In this document: positions 26,764 through 36,101 of the stretch, piece by piece
Numbering within the stretch: position 1 is the stretch's first letter
Layout: every line of letters begins with the position of its first letter
Notes under the pieces: generated by a model
Database searches by the model: none
What the model was told of the DNA's origin: nothing
What the model saw: only the letters and a program-made list of their open reading frames with translations
DNA from: GCA-2401735 sp051252095
Lineage (GTDB): Bacteria > Pseudomonadota > Gammaproteobacteria > Burkholderiales > Methylophilaceae
Length of the DNA: 64,000 bases
Direction: 5' to 3'
NCBI GenBank assembly: GCA_051252095.1
Contig: JBPOFK010000014.1
Span: 1-64,000 of the forward strand
Position numbers and translations under genes: made by a program

Positions 26764-27918
26764 ATGAATACGACTACAACTACAGAGGCACCTAAAAAGA
26801 AAAAAGGCGTTGCCCTAGCTGGCGTTTCGGCAGGCTCCACCGCCATTTGCACGGTGGGTCATACAGGCAATGATTTACATTATCGCGGTTACGATATTAT
26901 TGAATTGGCAAAAAGTGCTACTTTTGAGGAAGTCGCTTATTTATTGATCTATGGCGAGCTGCCAAACCAAGCGCAGTTGTCTGCTTATCATCAAAAACTC
27001 AAAAAATTGCGCGGATTACCTTCTGTACTCAAAACCGTACTAGAGCAAATTCCCGCTGACGCACACCCGATGGACGTCATGCGTACAGGCTGTTCTATGT
27101 TAGGTACGGTAGAACCAGAAGCAGAAGACCACAATATTGAAGATGCTAAGCATCTCGGTGATCGTCTGATTGCTTGCTTTGGCTCAATATTGATTTATTG
27201 GTATCACTATAGCCATAACGGCAAACGCATTGAAGTAGAAACGGATGATGACTCTATTGCAGCCCATTTCTTACATCTATTGCATGGTGAAAAACCAAAA
27301 CAATTGCATATTGATGCGATGAACACCTCGTTGGTTTTATATGCTGAACATGAATTTAATGCATCTACATTCACCGCACGGGTGGTCTCTGGCACATTAT
27401 CAGATATGTACTCCTGCATCACCAGCGCAATAGGTGCGCTGCGTGGTCCAAAACATGGGGGTGCTAATGAAGCGGCCATGCAGATTATTGACCGCTATCA
27501 AACACCGGATGAAGCAGAAGCAGACATTATGGCGCGTATGGCGCGTAAGGAAATTATTATTGGCTTTGGCCACCCTGTCTATACCATTGGTGATCCACGT
27601 AACGAATCCATTAAGTCAGTCAGCCGCGCATTAAGTGAGGATGCTGGTGATATGCGCCTATTTAATGTCTCCGCGCGTATAGAAGAAACCATGTGGCGCG
27701 AGAAGAAGATGTTTCCTAATCTAGATTGGTATAGTGCATCGAGCTATCACATGATGGGCATTCCTACTGGGATGTTTACCCCTATTTTTGTGATTTCTCG
27801 CACGACTGGTTGGGTTGCACACGCAATTGAACAACGCTTAGATAATAAAATTATCCGGCCAAATGCGGAGTATACGGGCCCAGAGAATCGTCCGTTTGTC
27901 CCATTAAATAAACGCTAG
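26764..27918 (+). CDS. prpC: 2-methylcitrate synthase
   Basis: This 384-residue member of the citrate synthase family condenses propionyl-CoA with oxaloacetate. PrpC-like features are the short length, the N-terminal GLAGVSAGST-like start (here ALAGVSAGSTAICTVG), YRGYDI, and the catalytic regions EHEFNASTFTAR (His and neighbours), GALRGPKHGGAN (His), and GFGHPVY (substrate His), with the Asp in the later NLDWYSA segment. It may also act on acetyl-CoA. The start has AGGGAGAG just upstream. It is separated from prpD by 187 bp holding an imperfect palindrome. Confidence 0.95.
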   Translation: MNTTTTTEAPKKKKGVALAGVSAGSTAICTVGHTGNDLHYRGYDIIELAKSATFEEVAYLLIYGELPNQAQLSAYHQKLKKLRGLPSVLKTVLEQIPADAHPMDVMRTGCSMLGTVEPEAEDHNIEDAKHLGDRLIACFGSILIYWYHYSHNGKRIEVETDDDSIAAHFLHLLHGEKPKQLHIDAMNTSLVLYAEHEFNASTFTARVVSGTLSDMYSCITSAIGALRGPKHGGANEAAMQIIDRYQTPDEAEADIMARMARKEIIIGFGHPVYTIGDPRNESIKSVSRALSEDAGDMRLFNVSARIEETMWREKKMFPNLDWYSASSYHMMGIPTGMFTPIFVISRTTGWVAHAIEQRLDNKIIRPNAEYTGPENRPFVPLNKR

Positions 27919-27981
27919 TAGAAAAGTAAGGTTATTCCAACAATGATGCTGTGTTGGTCGTTAAGCTGCCTTTAGCAATCA

Positions 27982-28081
27982 AAGTTTTAAGCTGTAGCGT
28001 AGGCGCGAGCCATGCAAAAACCAAGAGAGTACAACAGCGAGGCTTTTTAAATGGCGAGCAACACAGCGATATGCTTAAAAA
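27982..28081. repeat. Imperfect roughly 100-bp palindromic element between prpC and prpD
   Basis: The outer arms TTTTAAGC (27982-27989) and GCTTAAAA (28074-28081) are perfect inverted copies. A second nested pair, GCCATGCAAAAACC and its approximate complement GGCTTTTTAAATGGC, lies inside. The spacing and GC-rich centre recall dispersed palindromic elements (compare the element at 53751-53851), though sequence identity is weak. It could be a degraded miniature element or an RNA structure that sets the ratio of prpC and prpD expression. No coding frame is seen in the 187-bp gap. Confidence 0.4.
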
Positions 28082-28105
28082 TTTATTGATAAAGGTAACT
28101 GTATT

Positions 28106-29569
28106 ATGTCAGCACATATTTCCAATGTAAGACCCGCCCCAGACCAAGTCATTGTCGATATAGCAAACTATGTCATAGACTATGAAATTCAATCGGATGA
28201 AGCATATGACACAGCGCGCAATTGCTTGATAGACACATTGGGTTGTGGCTTTGAAGCGTTAGACTATCAAGCATGCAAAAAACTGCTCGGCCCTGTTGTT
28301 AAAGGTACCGTTGTTCCCAATGGCGCCAAAGTACCAGGCACCGACTACCAGTTAGACCCTATTCTTGCTGCTTTTAATATTGGCGCAATGATTCGTTGGC
28401 TGGACTTTAATGATACTTGGTTGGCAGCCGAATGGGGGCATCCATCAGATAACTTAGGAGGCATCCTGGCTGTCGCGGACTACATTTCTAGAAAAAACAT
28501 GGCTGAAGGCAAAGCCCCACTGAAAGTTAAAGAAATATTAACCGCCATGATTAAGGCACATGAAATTCAAGGCGTGCTTGCACTTGAAAACAGTTTCAAT
28601 CGTGTAGGGCTCGATCATGTCATCTTGGTCAAAATTGCATCTACTGCAGTTGTCACAAAACTATTGGGCGGCACTAAAGAAGATGTAATTAATGCTGTTT
28701 CTAACGCTTTTGTCGATGGACAAAGCTTGCGCACCTACCGACATACGCCTAATACTGGTTCTCGCAAATCATGGGCTGCTGGTGACGCCACCTCGCGCGC
28801 CGTTCGATTGGCATGGATGACGTTACAAGGTGAGATGGGTTACCCAAGCGCGCTGACAGCAAAAACATGGGGCTTTTATGATGTGCTGTTTAATGAAAAA
28901 CCTTTCGAATTCCAACGCGATTATGGCTCTTACGTCATGGAACATGTGCTATTTAAAATCTCTTTCCCAGCTGAATTCCATGCGCAAACGGCTGTTGAGT
29001 CTGCATTCCACCTAAATAAAGAGGTTGGTCAGAAACTGCAAACCATAGCTCAAATTGACGCCATTGATAAAATCGTGATTACTACGCATGAATCTGCGAT
29101 TCGTATTATCGATAAAACGGGCCCATTAGATAACCCTGCTGACCGCGATCATTGTATTCAATATATGACAGCAATTGGTCTGCTCAAAGGCAAGCTGACT
29201 GCAAAAGATTATGAAGATATTGTCGCAGATGATCCACGGATAGACCGTTTACGTGAAAAGATGATTTGTGTGGAGAAAGCAGAATACACGCGTGATTATC
29301 TTGATCCAGAAAAGCGCTCCATTGCAAACGCCATTCAGATCTTTTTTAAAGATGGTACGCAATCAACTAATGTTGCTGTTGAATATCCTATTGGGCACCG
29401 CCGCAGACGCAATGAAGGCATCCCTGAACTGGTGAAGAAATTCCAAGTCAACTTAGCACGAAGGTTTGACGACAAAAAACAAACTGAAATTCTTAACTTA
29501 TGTTTAGATCAAACAAAACTAGAAAATACAGATGTGAATGCGTTTGTCGATATGGTTAGCTTTAGTTAA
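28106..29569 (+). CDS. prpD: 2-methylcitrate dehydratase
   Basis: This 487-residue PrpD-family enzyme dehydrates 2-methylcitrate to 2-methyl-cis-aconitate without an iron-sulfur cluster. Seen are the N-terminal DTLGCGFEALD segment, FNIGAMIRWLDFNDTWLAAEWGHPSDNLG with the catalytic region, NSFNRVGLDHVILVKIASTA, and the C-terminal domain with GHRRRR. Length matches PrpD of enterobacteria (about 483). It follows prpC after a 187-bp gap. AcnB from the opposite arm supplies the following hydration, as in E. coli. Confidence 0.96.
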   Translation: MSAHISNVRPAPDQVIVDIANYVIDYEIQSDEAYDTARNCLIDTLGCGFEALDYQACKKLLGPVVKGTVVPNGAKVPGTDYQLDPILAAFNIGAMIRWLDFNDTWLAAEWGHPSDNLGGILAVADYISRKNMAEGKAPLKVKEILTAMIKAHEIQGVLALENSFNRVGLDHVILVKIASTAVVTKLLGGTKEDVINAVSNAFVDGQSLRTYRHTPNTGSRKSWAAGDATSRAVRLAWMTLQGEMGYPSALTAKTWGFYDVLFNEKPFEFQRDYGSYVMEHVLFKISFPAEFHAQTAVESAFHLNKEVGQKLQTIAQIDAIDKIVITTHESAIRIIDKTGPLDNPADRDHCIQYMTAIGLLKGKLTAKDYEDIVADDPRIDRLREKMICVEKAEYTRDYLDPEKRSIANAIQIFFKDGTQSTNVAVEYPIGHRRRRNEGIPELVKKFQVNLARRFDDKKQTEILNLCLDQTKLENTDVNAFVDMVSFS

Positions 29570-29648
29570 CGCTGCAAGCGAGCATTTCAATCGTAGATTA
29601 AGTGACATAAAAAGCGTAAAATGGCGTTTTTCTGATTTTTAGCTTTAT

Positions 29649-31025
29649 ATGTCACTCACTACCTTAAATGCTCTTTCTCCGCTAGACGGCCGTTACCAAA
29701 CAAAACTTGATACACTGCGTCCATTCTTTAGTGAATACGCTTTAATTAAACACCGCGCATTAGTAGAGGTAGAGTGGTTGAAAGCACTGAGCGCTGCTAC
29801 CGACCTCACGGAAATTGCATCATTTAGCCCAGAAACGATTACAGAGCTTGATGCAGCAATTGCTGAATTCAGTGAAGCAGATGCGGTCCAGGTAAAAGCG
29901 ATTGAAGCGCGAACCAACCATGATGTAAAGGCGCTTGAATATTGGCTAAAAGAAAAATTTTTTGGCAATCCAGAAATCAAAAAAGCAAGTGAGTTCATAC
30001 ACTTTGCCTGTACTTCAGAAGACATCAATAACCTTTCACATGGACTGATGTTAAAAACAGCGCGTGACACAGTCATCGTGCCTTTTCTAGATAAATTAAT
30101 CACGCGCCTTAGTGCGTTAGCGCAAGACCTTGCAGACCAACCGATGCTGTCTCGCACCCATGGTCAAACCGCTAGCCCAACCACAATGGGTAAAGAGCTA
30201 GCAAATGTCGTTTATCGATTAAAGCGTCAGCGTGAACAATTTGCTAGCAATGATATTTTGGGGAAAATTAATGGCGCAGTTGGTAACTTTAATGCCCATT
30301 TATCTGCTTATCCTGATTTTGATTGGGAAGCTTTTGCTAAACAATTTGTAGAACGCTTAGGCTTAACTTACAACCCAATGACCATACAAATTGAACCACA
30401 TGACTACATGGCTGAACTCTATGATGCCATGGCACGCATTAACACTATCCTCATTGATCTAAACCGCGACTTATGGGCTTATATTTCCGTTGGCTACTTC
30501 AAGCAAAAGGTCAAAGCTGGCGAAATAGGCTCATCAACGATGCCACATAAAGTCAACCCGATTGATTTTGAAAACAGTGAGGGTAACTTAGGCATAGCGA
30601 ATGCAATTCTTCGTCATTTAGCCGAGAAGCTGCCTATCTCCCGATGGCAACGTGACCTTACAGACTCAACTGTATTACGTAATATGGGTGTGGGCTTTGG
30701 TTACTCACTACTAGGCTATGATTCCTGCTTACGTGGCTTGAACAAACTAGAAATCAATGCACAACGACTAGCAGAGGATTTAGATAATAGCTGGGAAGTC
30801 TTAGCAGAACCAATTCAAACGGTTATGCGCCGCTATGGCATAGAAAATCCATATGAGCAACTTAAAGAGCTCACCAGAGGTAAAGGAGGCATCAACAAAG
30901 CCTCACTCCACGCTTTCATTGAAACATTAAAGATACCGGCTGAGGCAAAACAAAGCTTGTTAGAAATGACGCCTGCTAACTACACAGGTAAAGCGGCTTT
31001 ATTGGTTAATCAAAATATAAACTAA
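29649..31025 (+). CDS. purB: Adenylosuccinate lyase
   Basis: This 458-residue fumarase/aspartase-superfamily enzyme acts twice in purine synthesis, releasing fumarate from SAICAR and adenylosuccinate. The signature GSSTMPHKVNPIDFENSEGN is intact, as are the catalytic His region RTHGQTASPTT and TSEDINN. It lies 79 bp after prpD on the same strand; it is a housekeeping gene and is probably transcribed separately or by read-through. Its length and start (MSLTTLNALSPLDGRY) are typical for proteobacterial PurB. Confidence 0.97.
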   Translation: MSLTTLNALSPLDGRYQTKLDTLRPFFSEYALIKHRALVEVEWLKALSAATDLTEIASFSPETITELDAAIAEFSEADAVQVKAIEARTNHDVKALEYWLKEKFFGNPEIKKASEFIHFACTSEDINNLSHGLMLKTARDTVIVPFLDKLITRLSALAQDLADQPMLSRTHGQTASPTTMGKELANVVYRLKRQREQFASNDILGKINGAVGNFNAHLSAYPDFDWEAFAKQFVERLGLTYNPMTIQIEPHDYMAELYDAMARINTILIDLNRDLWAYISVGYFKQKVKAGEIGSSTMPHKVNPIDFENSEGNLGIANAILRHLAEKLPISRWQRDLTDSTVLRNMGVGFGYSLLGYDSCLRGLNKLEINAQRLAEDLDNSWEVLAEPIQTVMRRYGIENPYEQLKELTRGKGGINKASLHAFIETLKIPAEAKQSLLEMTPANYTGKAALLVNQNIN

Positions 31026-31191
31026 TCCGTTAATTCAACAGTCATATCTGAAGGATGCCCAAACCTTATTTGAATGGGACTGAAGCATTATACTCATCAT
31101 TTTAGCCATAGGCTTACATGGATCACCTGTTTGCAATCACTATTAAACAGCAATATTACGATTGTTTTACCTTAGCTTTATTGAAGGGTAT

Positions 31192-32928
31192 ATGAACAAG
31201 CAACTCTTGTTACTATTGGTAATGCTGTTGGTTAGCCTAACGGCAAGATCAGAAAATAACCTTTACCAAGTAGAAATAACGGCTCCTAAAAATGTAGATG
31301 CGCTCTTAGAAAAACATCTACGTATTGTTCAGTGGCGCGATCATCCAAACATGACGCGTGCTGAATGGCAAAGGCTATACAATGGCGCCCCAGAAAATAT
31401 TAAAGACCTACTCGCTACAGAAGGTTACTTCTCACCAAAAATCAGCGCCTCAAGTGAACAACAAAATGAGATCACTATCGCTAAGTTTACTGTTAACCCC
31501 GGTAATCCCGCCATCATTAGCAAAGTCGAAATCAACTTCACAAACGAAATCGCCCAGCAACCAGAAAGCGATACGCCTAGCATTACAACGCTTCGTAAAG
31601 ATTGGCTATTACAAACGGGCGCAACCTTTACCCAAGATGCTTGGGCGCGCGCCAAACGTAACCTCCTAGCTAGCCTCATTGTAAATCGTTACCCAGCTGC
31701 AACAATTGATGATAGCCGAGCAGAAGTGAATCCAGACACACAGTCTGTCGCACTATTCGTCAAAATTAATAGTGGCCCAGCATATCGATTTGGCGCAACA
31801 AGTATCGAGGGCTTGCAACGTTACCCTACTAGCATCGTAGAAAACCTAAACCCTATTAAAGAAGGCGGATTTTACAATCAATCAAACCTACTTACGTTTC
31901 AATCCCGTTTGCTACAAAGTGGTTATTTTAGGAATGTAGAAGTAATAGCAAACACGCGCACTGACAATCCAGCCAACACACCAGTCACTGTAAAAGTAGA
32001 AGAGAATCAATCGATTACAGTTGGTACAGGCGCGGGCTATAGTACTAACACGGGTGCTCGTACACAATTAACTGTTGATGATCGTAATCTATTTAATCGT
32101 GGCTGGCGATTCAGCAGCAGCCTTAAGTTGGAACAAAAAGCACAATCTCTTAATGGGTTAATTCGACTACCAGTAAGTGCTAAAGGTTACCGTGACAGCA
32201 TCAACGCTGGCATCGATAAAACGTCTATTGAAGGTCAAGACTTAACTGATATAAAAGCTGGAGTAAACCGAAGTTGGGGTCCAAGAAAGCGAGAGCAAAC
32301 CATTGGTGCTAACTATCTCATTTCTAAACAATCTCTTGATGGGGCTGCGTCATCTAACATCAGTGTCGCTACCCTATCTTATGGCATTACATTACGACGC
32401 GTTGATAATGAACTTTCGCCAACGCGAGGCTATTTGCTCAATACACAATTTTCTGTTGCACCGCTAGATGCACTATCTGAAGGCGAATTTCTGCAAAGCT
32501 ACATCAAAGGACAAGGTTATTATCCAATCACTGCTAAAACGCAACTTATATTACGTGGTGAGCTAGGCATTGTAACTGGTAAGAATAGCGCACCTGCTGC
32601 ATTTCTTTTTCGTACTGGTGGCGACCAGTCTGTTCGCGGTTATGCCTATCAGAGCCTTGGGGTAACTGAAGGTGACGCCATCGTTGGCGGACGTTATTTA
32701 GCAACAGGAAGTGTTGAAGTTATCCAGTGGCTAACGAATCAGTGGGGCGTCGCTTTATTTACTGATTTTGGTAATGCAGCCAATACCATCGAAGAACTAT
32801 CACCCGTCTATGGCTATGGTCTTGGCGCGCGCTGGAAAAGCCCAATTGGGCCATTAGGCGCAGACATTGCCTATGGTGAGGAAAATGACGATTACCGCCT
32901 GCACTTCAGCTTAGGAGTCGCATTTTAA
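31192..32928 (+). CDS. tamA: Outer-membrane translocation protein TamA (Omp85 family)
   Basis: This 578-residue protein starts with a signal peptide (MNKQLLLLLVMLLVSLTARS). The ATG at 31192 has GAAGGG upstream and is preferred to a longer TTG frame. Residues about 20-260 hold three POTRA domains and about 270-578 form a 16-strand Omp85 barrel, with the hallmark RGYAYQSLG loop (VRGY) and a C-terminal Phe (LGVAF). With TamB it forms a complex that helps insert outer-membrane proteins and move phospholipids. The stop overlaps the tamB start (TAATG). Confidence 0.94.
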   Translation: MNKQLLLLLVMLLVSLTARSENNLYQVEITAPKNVDALLEKHLRIVQWRDHPNMTRAEWQRLYNGAPENIKDLLATEGYFSPKISASSEQQNEITIAKFTVNPGNPAIISKVEINFTNEIAQQPESDTPSITTLRKDWLLQTGATFTQDAWARAKRNLLASLIVNRYPAATIDDSRAEVNPDTQSVALFVKINSGPAYRFGATSIEGLQRYPTSIVENLNPIKEGGFYNQSNLLTFQSRLLQSGYFRNVEVIANTRTDNPANTPVTVKVEENQSITVGTGAGYSTNTGARTQLTVDDRNLFNRGWRFSSSLKLEQKAQSLNGLIRLPVSAKGYRDSINAGIDKTSIEGQDLTDIKAGVNRSWGPRKREQTIGANYLISKQSLDGAASSNISVATLSYGITLRRVDNELSPTRGYLLNTQFSVAPLDALSEGEFLQSYIKGQGYYPITAKTQLILRGELGIVTGKNSAPAAFLFRTGGDQSVRGYAYQSLGVTEGDAIVGGRYLATGSVEVIQWLTNQWGVALFTDFGNAANTIEELSPVYGYGLGARWKSPIGPLGADIAYGEENDDYRLHFSLGVAF

Positions 32929-35900
32929 TGTTACGTCGCACACTGTCCTTTCTCACGCTTGGCCTTTTTTTATTGGCACTATCACCAGCATGGGGTGATT
33001 TTTCGTTGAACGGCAACACAAGTTTGGATGCTTTCAGTCACGATTTGGATAATATCCACATATCGTTGGAGAAACTCAATGCTGATTGGCAACTGACACC
33101 TAGTGGAGGCAACCAATTAACCATTCATCATTTACGCGCAACACGCATGACAGTAAAGCTCAAAGACGGTACAAGTGAGACAGAAAGCGAACTGCCCGAA
33201 CAAATTAAATTACCACTACCAATACTTGTTCAACAAGCCAGCATCGCTGAAGTAGTGATTATCACTAAAAATGCAGAATACACATTAACGAATGTTAACT
33301 TTAACTTTGATGGTAATACCAAATCCTTAACACTCAATTTGCAAAATGCAGAAACCCCATGGGGTAATACAAAAGCTGTAATTCGCCTGGCAACCGCTAA
33401 TCCATTTGCTATTACTGGAAAAGTAAACCTGAATAATAGCAAAGATAATATTCCCTATGATGTTGAAGCGTTGATTTCAGGTAACCTCGACAGGTTATCG
33501 ATAGACAGCCAATCAAAACTTGTCATGAAAGACAGTCAAATAGCGCTAATTAAACCTAATGAAAATATAGCCTCTACAGCCGCTGATATCACAACCCATA
33601 TAGACCTGAGCTTAACAGATGACTACCCAATTAAAGTCGCCACAAGTGTCAATAAATTGCGTCCTGAACGCCTAAGGGACTTTCCAACGGCGGAACTCAA
33701 TTTTGATATCAATCTACAAGGCAATTTGCTTCCGCAACCTGATTTACGCGTAAGCTTTATAAGCCATGACAGTCAATGGCAAAAACAAGCGTTCTCCAGT
33801 AGCGGTGAGCTTGTTATCCACAATACAGATATGCTTGACATCAACCTTCAAGCAGCGCTACTAGACAATAAATTTAGTGCAAAAGGTGATTTGAATCTAC
33901 CCAATAGCAAACTTGAATGGCTATTAGACATGCCTAATCTGTCTGACATTGGGGCAGACTATGCCGGGCAAGCCTTTGCTAGTGGGTCGATTGAAGGACC
34001 TTTTGACAACCTGGCATTGCGTTTTGATCTAAAAGCAGAAAAACTTCAAATCGCAGAGATCATTACGACTGAAAAGTTAACAGGTAAAGCGATGTTGATG
34101 GCTGGGGACAATGGGAAGTTTGAAGGCGAATTCAATGCTAGCAAGCTACAATATATATCCAATCCAATTGTAGATAGCACTATCCGCATTAATGGTACAC
34201 GTAATGACCATCAGATTAAGATAACAGCAGCCAATCAAGACCTGAAGTTTGAAAGCAGTCTGAATGGCGGCCTAATAACATCAGACAATTGGCAAGGGGT
34301 TATTCAAAGCTTTGCCTACCAAGGGAAGACATCTATCACGCTACAAGCGCCAGCAAAACTCAATTTATCTCCGCAAGAAATATCGTTACAAAACGCAAAA
34401 CTAACATTATTAAAAGGTCAGGCCTTCATAGAAAACCTAAAACTTGGCTCCAATCATTTTTCTAGCAAAGGGCAAATAGAAGCTTTATCATTGGCAGACT
34501 TACCCCCTGCTTTTCTGACACTTCCTAATCAAATGCAAGGCGATCTAACTATTTCTGGTCTTTGGGATATGCAAGCAAGTGATACCGTAAACGGCAAACT
34601 GAGCGTTTGGCGGAAATCGGGGGATATATCATTAAACTCACCCAATAATAAACCCTTACCACTGGGCCTTAACGAAGCAAAAATAAATGCAGTTTTTGAC
34701 CAAAATAAGACAGACATTGATGTAACTATAGCTGGTAAACAGTTAGGCACCCTCAATACACATTTAAACACGACGCTAACCAAGACAGACAAAGGTTATG
34801 CACTGCTTGCTGGCGCGCCTTTCAAATTAAGTAGCAAAGCACAACTGAGCACATTGGCTTGGCTGCCCCTACCAGCAACACTATCAGATGCCGATATTGA
34901 CGGTCAATTATCGTTCAATGTTAATGCAGATGGAACTATCCAGTCGCCCAATTTGAGTGGCATGGTTACAGGGAAAAACTTGCAACTCTCATTGTTATCA
35001 GAAGGCGTTGCCTTAACAGAAGGTACGATAGAAGCAACCTTTAACAAAGACCAACTGCACATTAAACAAGCCAAATGGAAAGGTGATGAAGGTTATCTAA
35101 CAACTGTTGGAGCCATACGTTTAGGGAGCAATCAAACAGAAATAAGCTTAGACTGGCAAGCAGAAAAGTTTACAGCCCTTGCTCGAACAGATCGACGCTT
35201 AACGCTGACTGGTGTTGGCAATACGCTTCTTAAAGATGGTTTGCTAACTATTACAGGTAACTTTACTGCTGACAAAGGCTTTATTCAACTTGCTGAAGAA
35301 GGCACGCCTAAGCTTGGAGATGATGTCATCATTGTTGGCAAGTCTGAATCGAAGTCAGAGGCTGACCTAAAAATCCTACTCAACGGTTTGCGCATTGATT
35401 TAGGCAACGACTTTATCATTCGCGGCCAAGGCATTGATGCACAGTTAGCAGGCGCTATGACATTAACAGGCCTATCACAATATCATCCGCATGCTGAAGG
35501 TAGCATCCAGATTAAAAAGGGGACATACCTCGCTTATGGTCAAGTATTGGTCATTGAAGAAGGCAGATTTACTTTTAGTGGGCCTCTAGATAACCCAGGT
35601 GTTAATCTACGTGCAATGCGCAATAGCACGCCCGTTAATGCTGGCATTGAAATTACTGGCAGCGCCTATGTGCCCGTCACTAAACTCGTTTCAGAACCCA
35701 GCGTTCCTGATAGTGAAAAGCTATCATGGTTAGTGCTTGGTCATGGTATGGACCAAACGGCAGGCAATGAATTTTCCATGCTCTCACTGGCTGCTGGCGC
35801 CATTTTGACACAAGGCCAATCAGTGCCATTACAAACACAGCTAGCACGCGCAGCAGGGCTGGATGAGTTAAGCTTTTCAGGTGGTGATTCCGAAAGTACA

Positions 35901-36077
35901 GCACTAACACTAGGCAAGCGGCTATCGTCTAAACTTTACCTCAGTTATCAAAAAAGCATCAATGGGCTACTCGACGTAGCAAGACTTACCTTTAACTTGA
36001 CGCCCCGCTGGTCCTTAAGAGCAGAGTCCGGCACCGAAAGTGCCGTCGATGTGTTGTATACTTTTAGCTTCCAATAA
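32928..36077 (+). CDS. tamB: TamB, inner-membrane-anchored AsmA-like translocation partner
   Basis: This 1049-residue protein has an N-terminal signal anchor (about 1-23, LSFLTLGLFLLALSPAW), a long beta-rich middle, and the C-terminal TamB/DUF490 domain (about 720-1049) ending in a barrel-like Phe (YTFSF). It is a bridge-type lipid transfer protein spanning the periplasm. It is shorter than E. coli TamB (1259 residues) but in the range for Betaproteobacteria. Start is translationally coupled to tamA. Confidence is high from the gene pair and the C-terminal domain. Confidence 0.92.
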   Translation: MLRRTLSFLTLGLFLLALSPAWGDFSLNGNTSLDAFSHDLDNIHISLEKLNADWQLTPSGGNQLTIHHLRATRMTVKLKDGTSETESELPEQIKLPLPILVQQASIAEVVIITKNAEYTLTNVNFNFDGNTKSLTLNLQNAETPWGNTKAVIRLATANPFAITGKVNLNNSKDNIPYDVEALISGNLDRLSIDSQSKLVMKDSQIALIKPNENIASTAADITTHIDLSLTDDYPIKVATSVNKLRPERLRDFPTAELNFDINLQGNLLPQPDLRVSFISHDSQWQKQAFSSSGELVIHNTDMLDINLQAALLDNKFSAKGDLNLPNSKLEWLLDMPNLSDIGADYAGQAFASGSIEGPFDNLALRFDLKAEKLQIAEIITTEKLTGKAMLMAGDNGKFEGEFNASKLQYISNPIVDSTIRINGTRNDHQIKITAANQDLKFESSLNGGLITSDNWQGVIQSFAYQGKTSITLQAPAKLNLSPQEISLQNAKLTLLKGQAFIENLKLGSNHFSSKGQIEALSLADLPPAFLTLPNQMQGDLTISGLWDMQASDTVNGKLSVWRKSGDISLNSPNNKPLPLGLNEAKINAVFDQNKTDIDVTIAGKQLGTLNTHLNTTLTKTDKGYALLAGAPFKLSSKAQLSTLAWLPLPATLSDADIDGQLSFNVNADGTIQSPNLSGMVTGKNLQLSLLSEGVALTEGTIEATFNKDQLHIKQAKWKGDEGYLTTVGAIRLGSNQTEISLDWQAEKFTALARTDRRLTLTGVGNTLLKDGLLTITGNFTADKGFIQLAEEGTPKLGDDVIIVGKSESKSEADLKILLNGLRIDLGNDFIIRGQGIDAQLAGAMTLTGLSQYHPHAEGSIQIKKGTYLAYGQVLVIEEGRFTFSGPLDNPGVNLRAMRNSTPVNAGIEITGSAYVPVTKLVSEPSVPDSEKLSWLVLGHGMDQTAGNEFSMLSLAAGAILTQGQSVPLQTQLARAAGLDELSFSGGDSESTALTLGKRLSSKLYLSYQKSINGLLDVARLTFNLTPRWSLRAESGTESAVDVLYTFSFQ

Positions 36078-36101
36078 AACAACCGACTCAGAAAAGTGTA
36101 G

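Noticed and set aside
29600..29640. A-rich and T-rich flanks before purB as a terminator for prpD
   Set aside because: The GCG segments are not complementary, so the stem would be interrupted; only the A/T arms pair.
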